A DNA stretch of 39,634 nt from assembly GCA_902651635.1 (NCBI GenBank), contig CACRSC010000043.1, forward strand, positions 248,810 to 288,443. Direction: 5' to 3'. The translations under genes and the position numbers were made by a program. Shown one piece after another: positions 30,873 through 39,634 of this stretch (its first letter is position 1; the number at the start of each line of letters is the position of its first letter). Origin of the DNA: Mastigamoeba balamuthi. Lineage: Eukaryota; Evosea; Mastigamoebida; Mastigamoebidae. The notes under the pieces were generated by a model. The model worked only from the letters and a program-made list of their open reading frames with translations, was not told the DNA's origin and made no database searches.

Positions 30873-33800
30873 ATGGAGGAGGTGCTCGAGGCAATCGCTG
30901 ACAACGTTTCGACGCTCGTGCTCGCGATGAGCTCCGCAGAGAGCGCTCGCCCGGGCACGCAACTGTACCTCCCCAACCTCGTGCCCGCCACCCACATGAT
31001 CAAGGTCTGCCCACACCACACACCCCCCCCGAACTTCTCCACCTGCCCTCTCCCCCCACTGTTGCGCGCCCTGCAACGGCTCGGAAACAGTTGCCAAAAG
31101 TGAATTCATGAATTCAAAACCGCTCTGAGTTCTGAAGCCCAACCGTGGGATCCCGTGCGGCGGGCGCGCAGGAGGCGATCGACGGGATGTGCGAGGCGGC
31201 GAGGATCACGGGGCAGGACCCCAACGTGCCGGCGGACACGCGGGCGGTCGTCGAGAAGACGGCCGCGGAGCTCGCCGCCGACGCCGCGGGGCTCGAGGCG
31301 GGCGCAACGACGGCGGCCAACGAGCCTGCGCGCGCGGTCGAGGCGACCAAGTCGGCGATACGCTGCGCGCGGTCGATACTGCAGAAGGTCGTGGTGCTGG
31401 TGATGCTCGAGGACCAGCTCAACATACAGATCTTCTTCACGGTGGCCAAGCGCGCGGCCGACGTGGTGCGCAGGATCTCGGCGGCCGACACCGTGCAGGG
31501 GCTCTCGGCCGTCGTCTCGGAGATCCCGCAGATCGTCGGCGAGTTCCTGCGCCGCACCAAGCGCCGCGCCGACAACACCAAGATGCCCGACGAGAAGGCC
31601 AAGCTCAACTCCTCCCTCGAGGCCTTCTCCAACGACTCGTCGCAGCACCTCTCGGGTAAACCGCCCAGCAGACCCCAATCGGGCCCCAATTGCGCGCGCA
31701 ACTGACACGCGGGGGCTCTGCAGCCGCGAGGGACCACGTGGCCAGCCCGTCGGACGCGGCGCGCAAGGCGACAGCGGAGATCGGGCAGCGCTGCCTGGCG
31801 TCGATCGACCAGATCCTCGCGGTCGTCCGCGAGATCTTCGACCGCAACGCCAAGTTCATCGGCGCGGCGTTCGCGTTCCGCGCGCCGACGTCGATCGTCG
31901 AGGACGAGGTCATCGCGGGCACGCGCGAGCTCAACAACCGCCTCGACGCCGTCGCCCTCAAGGCCTCGCGCGGCGACCCGGACACTGTCGCGGCGACGCG
32001 CAGCGCCGTCGAGCAGGCCAACCAGGTGCTGGCGTCGGCCAAGGCCGCCGCGGACCTCACGGCGGACCCGTGCAAGAAGGCGTTCATCAACCGCGGCATC
32101 GACGACGTCCAGAGGCTCGTGCCGCAGGTCGTGGGCCAGGTCAAGACCGTGCTGCAGGACCCCTCGAACAAGCAGGCCATGGCCGACCTCGACGACCTCA
32201 TCCGCGCCACCAAGACGGCCTCTGTGCGCTGCGCTGGGCGGGAGGGTATTTTCGAGATTGCATTTTGACGATCCGCGGAATTGCAGGACAATTTGGCCGC
32301 GGCCGTCTCGGGGTCGCCGGAGAGCGCGCTGGCGCACGGGGCGGGCGACCTGGTCAAGGGTATGCAGGAGCTCAAGCGCGACTGCGACGCGCGCGACATC
32401 GAGGCGGCGACGCGCGACCTCAGGCGCCTCGAGCAGAACTTCGACAGGCACATCGACCTCGCCAACATGTACGCCGAGCACGAGCAGGACCCCGTCAAGA
32501 AGCAGCAGCTCCTCGAGGCCGTCGACTCGCTCAAGAAGGCCAAGCAGCGCTTCATGGCCGCCGCCCGCAAATTCCTCAGTTCGAATTTCCCCCGCGATTT
32601 TCCCCTTCGGTGACGTCCTTTTCCCCCTTCGCTGACGCAAGCGCACGCACCGCAGCGAACCCCACGCCCGAGGCTCTCAAGCAGCTGGACGAGATGATGG
32701 CGCTGACACAGCAGGCGCTGTTCACGATCAGCCCGCCGCACGTGGCCGCAGCGGCCCTCGCGCAGGACGTTGCGCGCGAGCTCGAGGCCCTGCTCGAGGC
32801 CGTCAAGGCCCAGGACCAGCCCGAGGCCGTCCAGCGTGCCAAGAACGTCGGTGCGTCCAATTTTCCAGATTCCAATTGAATTCGCCAATTGACCGTTTGA
32901 ATTCTGACCCAACTCGCACTCGCGCCACAGCCGCGTCGATGCGCGCGCAGGTGTCCATCGCGGAGCAGTACGCGCAGCACCTGTCGCCGGCGAGGCGGGC
33001 TGCCATCCTGGCGGCCGTCGCGCGCGGCAAGGACGCAGCGGCCAAGATGGTCGAGGCGATGAAGGACGCCCTGCAGAACCCCGGCAGCGCCTCGCACCTC
33101 GCCCGCCTCGAGGCCCTCACCGAAGCCACCAGGAAGGCACGCCAGCCCAGCAGCAGCAAGCGGGAGGGAGAGGGCTCTCATTCGCGCGTTTGCTTCTTCG
33201 GAGAACTCAACTCGAATTCAATTGAATCGCTGAGTCTAACTTCAATTGCTTAATCCTGTGCGCAGGCGGCGGCGGAGATTGCGGAGCTGATGCAGCCGAC
33301 GGCGGAGGAGGCCGCGGCGGAGAAGCAGCGCGGCATCGCGCTGAGGAAGGCGCTGGCGGAGGAGGTGAACCCCACGTCTGCGGCGAAGCTCAAGGTGGAC
33401 GGGCCCAAGGACGCGCAGATCTTCGCCGCGGCCGTCAAGGTCGAGAGCAGCGTGCCCTACGGCGCGGACGCCGACACGCCCTACGGCAAGCTGCTCAACA
33501 GCAGCCACAACATCGCGCAGCTCATGGCGCAGCTCTCCAACTTCGCCGCTGTGGGCAACAAGAAGGGCATGATCGACACGGCGAGGGCGCTGGCGGGCGC
33601 GGTGCACGAGGTCATCACGCAGTCAAAGACGATGGCGGACAAGTGCACGGACCCGCGCCTGAAGAGCGACTGCCTCAACTACTCGCAGGCGTGCCAGAAC
33701 TTCATCGTGAACCTCAAGATCGTCTGCGCCGTCAAGGCGGCGTCGGACGACAACGACCCCACGGTACAGGAGCAGCTCGTCTCGGCCGCCCAGGGCCTCG

Positions 33801-33874
33801 CCAACTCCGTTGTCAACACGGTCAACGCCTGCAGTGCGGCCGCAGTGCACAAGTCCGTCCGCAACGCCAAGTGA
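30873..33874 (+). CDS. Vinculin/talin-like helical-bundle protein
   Basis: Seven exons, 30873-31004, 31172-31655, 31724-32223, 32287-32578, 32656-32850, 32931-33136 and 33266-33874, join in phase to about 805 residues. The whole protein is amphipathic helix, rich in Ala, Asp, Lys and Val, without low-complexity linkers. It begins MEEVLEAIADNVSTLVLAMS and ends with bundles such as LLNSSHNIAQLMAQLSNFAA, KSDCLNYSQACQNFIVNLKI and EEQ-like VQEQLVSAAQGLANSVVNTV. These resemble the talin rod and vinculin/alpha-catenin superfamily, which link actin to membranes. There is no FERM domain, so it is not a full talin. The exon 6 donor is uncertain: AAG before GC at 33137 gives the cleanest helix; a GTTTGC donor at 33188 would insert about 17 low-complexity residues. 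The actin-binding role is inferred. Confidence 0.75.
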
Positions 33875-35978
33875 GGTGCCCCTCCCCAGTGCGGAACCAT
33901 GTGTGTGGATAGGGGACGGCTTGGGCCTGTATCAACCATGTATGCGAGGCTCACTCACGACATGATGAAACCAAACAAACGTGTCATCTTCCTCTGCTAC
34001 ATTAGCAGCGACGTGGTATCCATACATACGCCTGAGAGTAAGGAAAACAGGGAGGGGGACCGGCCCTGGTTGTACAGCACGCGGGCTCGAGATCTGGGGA
34101 GAGAAAAGAGCAAGCAAGGGGAGCGAGGGCAAACCAGCAGTGTGCGGGGCCCCTGGAGGGTGGGTGGCACGCTGCACATCACGGAGCGTGCCGAGTGCGT
34201 AGGCTGCGCGGTGCACACAAAACGTGAGAAGAAAACTGGCAAGAAAACGACCGAGGCGTTTTTTGGCGACCAGAGCTGGCCCCCAGGGCCACACCAAAAA
34301 AGTAATGCAGTTGTGAGTTGCCCCTCACTGGTAACCCAAGGGACGTGCAGCGCGGGCACCACACACGCGTCCTGGATGCGCAGTGTGTGCGCGGGAGCGT
34401 GGGAGGCGTCTGTTCCTGCGTGAGAGAGGTCACCTAGGAGGAGGGCTCAGCGTGCAGCCCAGCTGCAGGCCTACCCTGCGCCAGGGAAAAAAGGGAACGC
34501 AGGGATATCTTTGTTGAAGTGCTTTCGGTTCCTCAGGGGTGAGCGGGGCGTGCCCACGATGTGCGACCAGCTTCTTTTTCCACTCCACAATCTTATACTA
34601 CCCCCCGAAACCCCACAAGATTAAGTGCCTTGTCGAACCTCTCCCGCAGCTTATGGGCCCCCAAAACCCGACCTCTCCGAGCCTGCAGCGCCCATGGCCG
34701 CACTCTCCCAAGCACACTGCAACGGGCGCGGTGCGACCCGTCCAGGCTGTGCTTGCCGCCAGCCCCCCGAGAGAGATCTTTTGCGCCCTCTGCCGCGATC
34801 TATCCCCCCCCCCCCTCTCGCCAACAAAAGGCCCCAGACCCCTCGGCTGCCGCACGCCGCAAAGGTAGGGACCCCCACCGCGTGCGCAGCGCCAGCCTCT
34901 CCACGAGCCCGCGGGTCGTAAGTGGCCGGTGATGTCATCAGCCGTCTCTCCGCGCGCCTTTTTTCAAATCTCCGACCACAAGAAAATCGCATCCATTTGC
35001 TAACCCTTCCCCGCGGCATCGCGCACCAGCTGCAGCCCAGAGCCCCAGCATCCCAGCGGCCCCGCGCCGTTCTGCCCCATCTCGCACGTCCCCTCCCGGC
35101 CCTCCTCGGCCCCCCAGAGGCCCGCCGCTGCGCTCTCGATTCGGTTTTTTTTTGCTCAGATTCAAAACCAAAACCCCCCCCCCCGCGGTGCGCCTGACGC
35201 TCGGTCTCCCCCAGCTCGCGCAGGGCCCCGGTGCGGTGCGCACCGGTGTGAAGGCGAAGAAGGTCCATTGCCGCAGCCGCAGCTGCTGCGGTGCTCTGCC
35301 AGAGCTGAGCTGGCTGGCTGCGGGCCTCGCTCGGGTGCGCTTTGCCCCCCTCGGTGATTTTTTTCCCCTTCAACACACCCCCGCGGGTCTCTCTGGCAGC
35401 CCGTACGTGCCCCCGCAGCCCAGCCCCTGCGAGCATCGTCCTCGAGCTCGGTCTCTCTGTTCTTGCTGGGCCCCTGGGCCCTCTCTCACTCTCACAGAGC
35501 CATGCAGCCGTTGCGGTGCCTCTCACCCCTTCTTTGTCTCACCCGTGCGCACGACCGTGCTCAAGAGCACCTCTGTGCGAATGTTTAGTTAAATTGCGTA
35601 TGACCATGGAGCAGTGATTGACTCGTTCATCACAGATTTTGTTTTCCCCACGCTTTGTTTCTGTTGATCCAAGGAAATACAATTGAATTGCCAAGAAGCG
35701 GATGCTATGTTATAAATTGATTACCAGAGTCGAAACCAGCCAAACCAGGTCTGATGTGAGAACCCGGCGTCAGAGTGGTCGCGAGGCGACAAGGACATCG
35801 GGTGCCAGGTGATGCAGGCTCCCAGGATAAACCCCACTGCCGAAAATGGTCAAATTCTCTCAACTGCTGTCCCCACCCCGCACATGAATCATAGAAACGT
35901 GCACCCCACTTTCACTGCCGTTGCACAGGTAATCAGTCTGATACTCGACTGCAGTGTGCAACCATCCTCGCCACAAAC
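33875..35978. other. 2.1 kb without a supported gene
   Basis: This is the longest gene-free stretch. Long open frames occur on both strands (for example minus 34651-35526), but their translations are Arg/Gly/Ala-rich with no recognisable domain, as expected from G+C-rich non-coding DNA. It contains homopolymers (T10 near 35145, C11 near 35175), a hairpin GGCACGCT...AGCGTGCC at 34167-34193, and a TGATGTCA at 34930-34937. The last 300 bp are A/T-richer and should hold the promoter of the GH5 gene at 35979. No tRNA, snRNA or repeat of a known kind was found. Confidence 0.4.
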
Positions 35979-37384
35979 ATGCTATCACTTGTGGTGTTGG
36001 CACTTGCGACGGCTGCGTGCGGTGCGCCCCTGAAGATGACGGGCGTCAGCCTGGCGGGGGCCGAGTTCGGCGAAACCGTCCTGCCGGGGGTGTACGGCAC
36101 GCAGTACACGTACCCGACCCACAGCGAGGTCGACTACTTTGTGGGCAAGGGCATGAACGTGCTCAGGATCCCCTTCCGCTGGGAACGCCTGCAGCTGACC
36201 CTGGGGACCGACTTCGACTCGACCGAGCAGTCGCGCCTGACCGACATTGTCAACTACGCCACCAGCAAGGGCGCATACGCCGTCATCGACCCCCACAACT
36301 ACGCCAGGTCCCTCCTCCCTCCATCGTTGCTCAAACCGCCACCCTGATAAGACACACGTTGCTGTGGTCTATGTGCGATTCGCACTTTACTGTATTGGGC
36401 ACAATCTGACCTACCGAATTCGGGCTCAGGTACAACGGCGGCATCATCGGGTCGACGACCGTGACGGTGGCCAACTTCGTCGACTTCTGGACGCGGCTGT
36501 CGACCCTGTTCAAGAGCAACTCGCTCGTGATCTTCGCGATCATGAACGAGCCTAACACGATGGACACGGCCACGTGGTTCAGCGCTGCGCTGTCGGTGCA
36601 CACGGCCATCCGCGCCATCACAACCACCAACTGGATCCTCATCCCCGGGAACGCGTGGACCGGAGCCCACAGCTGGCTGGACACCTGGTACGGCACCTCC
36701 AACGGCGTCGGGTGGGACGCTGCTGGCTTCCCCACGGTGAGTCCCCAATCTCCGTTATCAGATCACCGACCTGCGGAACTCAATTGACCTATCGTACAGG
36801 ACGCGAAAATGGCGATTGAGGTGCACCAGTACCTCGACAGTGACAGTGGCGGCACGTCCAAGACCTGCGACGCGGCGTCGGGGCAGACCAGCCGCCTGTC
36901 GACGTTCACCGCGTGGGCCAAGGAGCGCAGCCTCAGGGCGTTCCTGGGCGAGACCGCCGGGGCCAACAACACCGTGTGCCACGAGGGCATCGAGGCGGAC
37001 CTGAGCTACCTGGAGCAGAACAGCGGCGTGTGGCTCGGCTGGACGTGGTGGGCTGCTGGCCCCTGGTGGGGGGACTACATGTTCTCGCTCGAGCCGTCGA
37101 GCTCTGGGGAGGACAAGCCCCAGATGGCGTGGCTCACATCGCATCTGGCCGGCTCGACGGACACCGGCAGCGGCTCTGCCAACGGGGGCACGACCACCGT
37201 GAGCTCCACGGGAGACAACGGGGGCACGACCACCAGCAGCAACACCAAGACCAACAGCAACGGAGGCAAGACCGCCAGCAGCGGCAACGGAGGCAACACC
37301 GACGCCAGCGACAACCTGGTGGACGGTGCAGCAGCTGCCGTAGCACCTGTCATGGGCCTCGTCCTGTCTCTGGCTGCCAACTGA
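35979..37384 (+). CDS. Secreted GH5 endoglucanase, probably GPI-anchored
   Basis: A glycoside hydrolase family 5 enzyme of the endo-beta-1,4-glucanase type, expected to cut cellulose-like glucans outside the cell. Exons 35979-36307, 36430-36736 and 36800-37384 join in phase to 406 residues. The signal peptide is MLSLVVLALATAACG. The barrel follows: GVSLAGAEFGE (beta 1), VGKGMNVLRIPFRWERLQ, VIDPHNYAR, the acid/base Glu in IFAIMNEPN, IPGNAWTGAHSW, EVHQYLDSD and the nucleophile Glu in AFLGETAG, then GWTWWAAGPWWGDYMFS. Both catalytic glutamates and the substrate tryptophans are present. A Gly/Ser/Thr/Asn linker of about 60 residues ends in a hydrophobic tail (AAAAVAPVMGLVLSLAAN), typical of GPI attachment. 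It is the intact member of a three-gene cluster. Confidence 0.92.
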
Positions 37385-37525
37385 CCGAGACGCTCCCAGA
37401 ACCATTACAGAGTAGTCACACAGCATCGACGTGCTTACTGGAGCAAATCCGGAACCCCCCCTGAAAATATCCCATGAATCGGGTACCGAAAACGGACCAC
37501 ACGCAAATCTTCTGCCGGAATACGC

Positions 37526-38631
37526 ATGTCTCTGGTGGGGATTCTGATCGCGACCGCTGTGTGCGGTGCCCTCGTGCAGCTGTCGGGCATCGGCCCGAGG
37601 GGCACCTTCGAAGATCAGGTTATGATGGAGCTGCTCGACAGGCAACCGGCGGGTCGCTACTACGCCGGAGACACCCAGTTCGTGGTCAGCTTCAGCTGGT
37701 GGAACCCGGGGGATTATCTCAAGGCCCTGTTCTTCCCTCGGGAGCAGTGGCGCATCACCGGCGCCGTCAAGCACTACGCCAGCCAGGGCGCACTTGCCGT
37801 CCGGAACGCTTGGTACCTTTTCTTTGCTCCCCAAAACCGCAGAAATCCCGTATGAAACGCGCCGCTTGTCGTGCGGAACCTGAAACGAGCCGGCTCCGCC
37901 TCACCGGGTTTTGCCTGCAGGGACAAAAGCAAAGAGATCGCTCCCGTGGCGGCGGGCAAGTGTGTCAACTTGGGGAAGGGGCTGGTCAGCCTGTTCAAGA
38001 CCGGTGCCCGCGTGGCTACCGAGCCCACTTCGTTCACCGGGCGGTGGCTCGCCGCTGCCGGCACCGCGTGGACCGGGACACGCGCCTGGCTTCTCAGCCG
38101 CTTCGGCACGACGAACGGCACAGCGGGGGCTGTCACCGAGCGGGACAAGCAGCGCGGGCATGCACTCAGGGGCAAGATCAGAACCGCCGACAGCGCCGGG
38201 AGCAGGGAGGGCACTGGGGTGGGCCAGGGCCACACGGAGCAAAGCAGAAAGGCGGTCCCGAGCCACACGGAGCGGAGCACAGAGACGGTCCCGAGCAACG
38301 AGGAGCAGAGCAGCGACGAGGCGCATGGCTGGGAGTGGGCTGCCGGGCCCTGGAGGAAAGTGAAGGACTACGTGTTCCCTCCGAGCGTACGAGCTCGATT
38401 TCCCTTTCCACAAGATGTGCACTAACAGAAGAGATTGTACAGAACGAGGAGCTCGTGCAGCGCGTCGACCAGCTCACCCAGCGCGTCGCTCAACTCACAG
38501 CGAAAAACGCCCAGTTGGCCAAGAGAAATGCCCATCTGACAGAGATCAATGCCCAACTGGCCAAGAGCAACACCAAGCTGATCGAGAGCAACGCCAAGCT
38601 GGCCAAGGACAACGTCCGGCTTGAGGTTTAG
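37526..38631 (+). CDS. Degenerate GH5 paralogue with C-terminal leucine zipper (pseudoenzyme)
   Basis: Exons 37526-37812, 37921-38386 and 38434-38631 join in phase to about 316 residues. It keeps the signal peptide (MSLVGILIATAVCGA) and traces of GH5: ITGAVKHYASQGALAV corresponds to LTDIVNYATSKGAYAV, SLFKTG to TLFKSN, GTAWTGTRAWLLSRFGTTNG to GNAWTGAHSWLDTWYGTSNG, and GWEWAAGPWRKVKDYVF to GWTWWAAGPWWGDYMF. The blocks with NEP (acid/base) and GET (nucleophile) are missing, so it cannot be a GH5 catalyst. The last exon encodes eight near-perfect heptads (NAQLAK, NAHLTE, NTKLIE, NAKLAK) with Leu and Asn at fixed places, a parallel coiled coil. The last intron has GTACGA, a CACTAAC branch motif and acceptor GAAGAG. 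Without that splice the protein would stop at 38425. Expression is unproven. Confidence 0.65.
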
Positions 38632-38757
38632 TATTCGGTTGTTGCTTCGAGTGACCGAGGGAGGGGTACTACCAACCTGATGATCATTCGTTTGAAAAAT
38701 GGCGCTTCCTTTTCGGAGAGTGGCGTCAGACATTATTGCAGACAGCTAGCTGCTTAG

Positions 38758-38803
38758 TGGGCAAGGGAGCACAGCCTCGAGGCATTCCTGGACGAGGCTG
38801 GAT
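38758..38803 (+). pseudogene. Relic of a GH5 exon
   Basis: Forty-six bases translating WAREHSLEAFLDEAG, matching WAKERSLRAFLGETAG around the nucleophile Glu of the intact GH5 (about 36914-36961). There is no surrounding frame with the rest of the enzyme. It is the remnant of a further GH5 copy, or of the part deleted from the pseudoenzyme gene just upstream. Confidence 0.75.
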
Positions 38804-38828
38804 TCAGGCAGACCGATTCAGGCAGACC
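38801..38828 (+). repeat. 14-bp tandem direct repeat
   Basis: GATTCAGGCAGACC occurs twice head to tail, immediately after the GH5 exon relic. It may mark a past break or slippage event at the end of the relic. Confidence 0.85.
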
Positions 38829-39078
38829 GCGAGCTTCAATCTCTTGGCAGAGACGAGAGTAGTCTCTACCCCCCCAATTGGCAGTGTTCCCATCTTTATC
38901 ATCTGTGGAAAACTGCTAAACAGCGTGCTTACCCTCGGAAAGACTGACTAGTACTGGTGTTCCGGAGACGGAACCCTGTGAGAAAAACTGATTGATATCG
39001 GGTCCCAGAAATATCCCTCGCAGGCTTGTTGAACTAGAAGGCTACCCCCTCAAAAGATCATTGTGTAGGATACCTACC

Positions 39079-39634
39079 ATGCCGCCTCAGGTTGAGTTTA
39101 TGCTTGTGGCTGCTGTGTGCGGTGCGCGCCTGCAGCTGACTGGTGTCAGCCTGGCGGGGGCCGAGTTCGGCGATCAGACCCTGCCGGGGGTGTACGGCAC
39201 GCAGTACACGTACCCGACGCACAGCGAGGTCGACTACTTTGTGGGCAAGGGCATGAACGTGCTCAGGATCCCCTTCCGCTGGGAGCGCCTGCAGCGGACC
39301 CTCGGGGCCGACTTCGACCCAGACGAGCAGTCGCGCCTGACGGACATTGTCAACTACGCCACCAGCAAGGGCGCACACGCTGTTCTGGACCCCCACAACT
39401 ACGCGCGGTGCCCCAGCCGTTCTCTCCCGTATTCCGTCTGAAACGCGTCGCTTGTCGCGCGCTCATTTTTCGAACCCAAAAATACAGAGCTCGCCGCCTC
39501 ACCGGGTTTGCCCTGCAGTTACAACGGCCAGGTCATCGGGTCCGACAGCGTGACGACGATGGCCAAGCGAGTGGACCTTGCGTTCAGAGACCTGACCGCC
39601 CTCCCCTCCCTGCCGAAGTCGGCCTTCGCGACAA
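39079..39634 (+). CDS. GH5 endoglucanase, second full copy (cut by window end)
   Basis: Exon 1 is 39079-39407, the same length (329 bp) as exon 1 of the intact GH5 at 35979, with splice donors at the same codon (NYAR). The mature N-terminus is nearly identical (LTGVSLAGAEFG, LPGVYGTQYTYPTHSEVDYF, GKGMNVLRIPFRWERLQ). Exon 2 starts at 39519 (YNGQVIGSDSVTTMAKR) and runs off the window, so the catalytic glutamates cannot be checked. Either ATG, 39079 or 39100, gives a short hydrophobic leader (MLVAAVCGA). The intron resembles the equivalent intron of the pseudoenzyme gene (both have TGAAACGCG and GCCTCACCGGGTTT), so those two are closer relatives in that part. A full enzyme is expected but not shown. 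Confidence 0.85.

Larger units (their letters stand above)
38632..39078. other. Intergenic with GH5 relic, upstream of the third GH5 copy
   Basis: About 450 bases between GH5-family genes. They contain the exon relic at 38758-38803, a 14-bp tandem repeat and, near 38994, GATATCGGG and AAATATCCC motifs 70-90 bp before the next ATG. A similar AAAATATCCC lies near 37463, upstream of the pseudoenzyme gene, so the promoters may share ancestry. Confidence 0.45.

Noticed and set aside
34651-35526. Open frame of 291 codons on the minus strand in the large gap
   Set aside because: The translation is Arg/Gly/Ala-rich without domain or signal, both strands are open here, and this is expected in G+C-rich non-coding DNA.
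1-39634. CRISPR arrays, insertion sequences, phage attachment sites, operons
   Set aside because: No regularly spaced repeats, transposase genes or terminal inverted repeats were seen, and the genes are spliced eukaryotic units.

Overview
The window is G+C-rich nuclear DNA from a unicellular eukaryote. The evidence is spliced genes with short GT-AG introns (mostly 45-150 bp) and branch-point-like CTGAC/CTAAC motifs, eukaryote-only proteins (20S proteasome alpha6, dyskerin, NOP58, COP9 signalosome CSN1, a TBC RabGAP, a DH-domain RhoGEF, a KCTD-type BTB protein, a vinculin/talin-like helical-bundle protein) and two SRP (7SL) RNA genes. The vinculin-like protein, RhoGEF and secreted GH5 enzymes would suit a free-living amoeba (Amoebozoa), but that assignment is an inference. 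Genes are dense and on both strands. Exon models below were joined by hand from splice signals and reading phase.

Layout. 1-850 (-): RhoGEF, running off the left edge. 1258-2508 (+): proteasome alpha6. 3017-4667 (+): coiled-coil protein, possibly CCDC24-like. 5009-6927 (-): dyskerin/Cbf5. 7281-10018 (-): Pol-beta-type nucleotidyltransferase joined to zinc fingers. 10512-12373 (+): NOP58. 12633-12932 (+): SRP RNA copy 1, followed by an inverted, broken fragment of a nearby WWE gene. 13287-13790 (+): intronless DUF1353-like protein. 14159-18434 (-): KH-macro-WWE-WWE protein of PARP14-like architecture without a catalytic domain. 18786-21340 (-): TBC RabGAP. 21606-23150 (-): secreted six-hairpin glycosidase-like protein. 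23294-25189 (-): MFS transporter. 25639-25938 (+): SRP RNA copy 2. 26192-28104 (-): CSN1. 28254-29314 (-): BTB protein. 29443-30693 (+): unknown. 30873-33874 (+): vinculin/talin-like protein. 33875-35978: 2.1 kb with no convincing gene. 35979-39634 (+): GH5 cluster with one intact endoglucanase, one degenerate paralogue ending in a leucine zipper, one exon relic and one further copy cut by the window end.

Themes. The two snoRNP core genes, dyskerin (H/ACA) and NOP58 (C/D), each carry CRE-like TGAYGTCA elements upstream of the start codon. Introns share an unusual donor, GTRCGY with C at +4, and three appear to begin with GC after AAG. The GH5 cluster shows tandem duplication followed by decay and by remodelling into a probable secreted pseudoenzyme. 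The most original items are that zipper-tailed GH5 pseudoenzyme, the +4C donor consensus, the identical SRP RNA pair and the nucleotidyltransferase/zinc-finger fusion.
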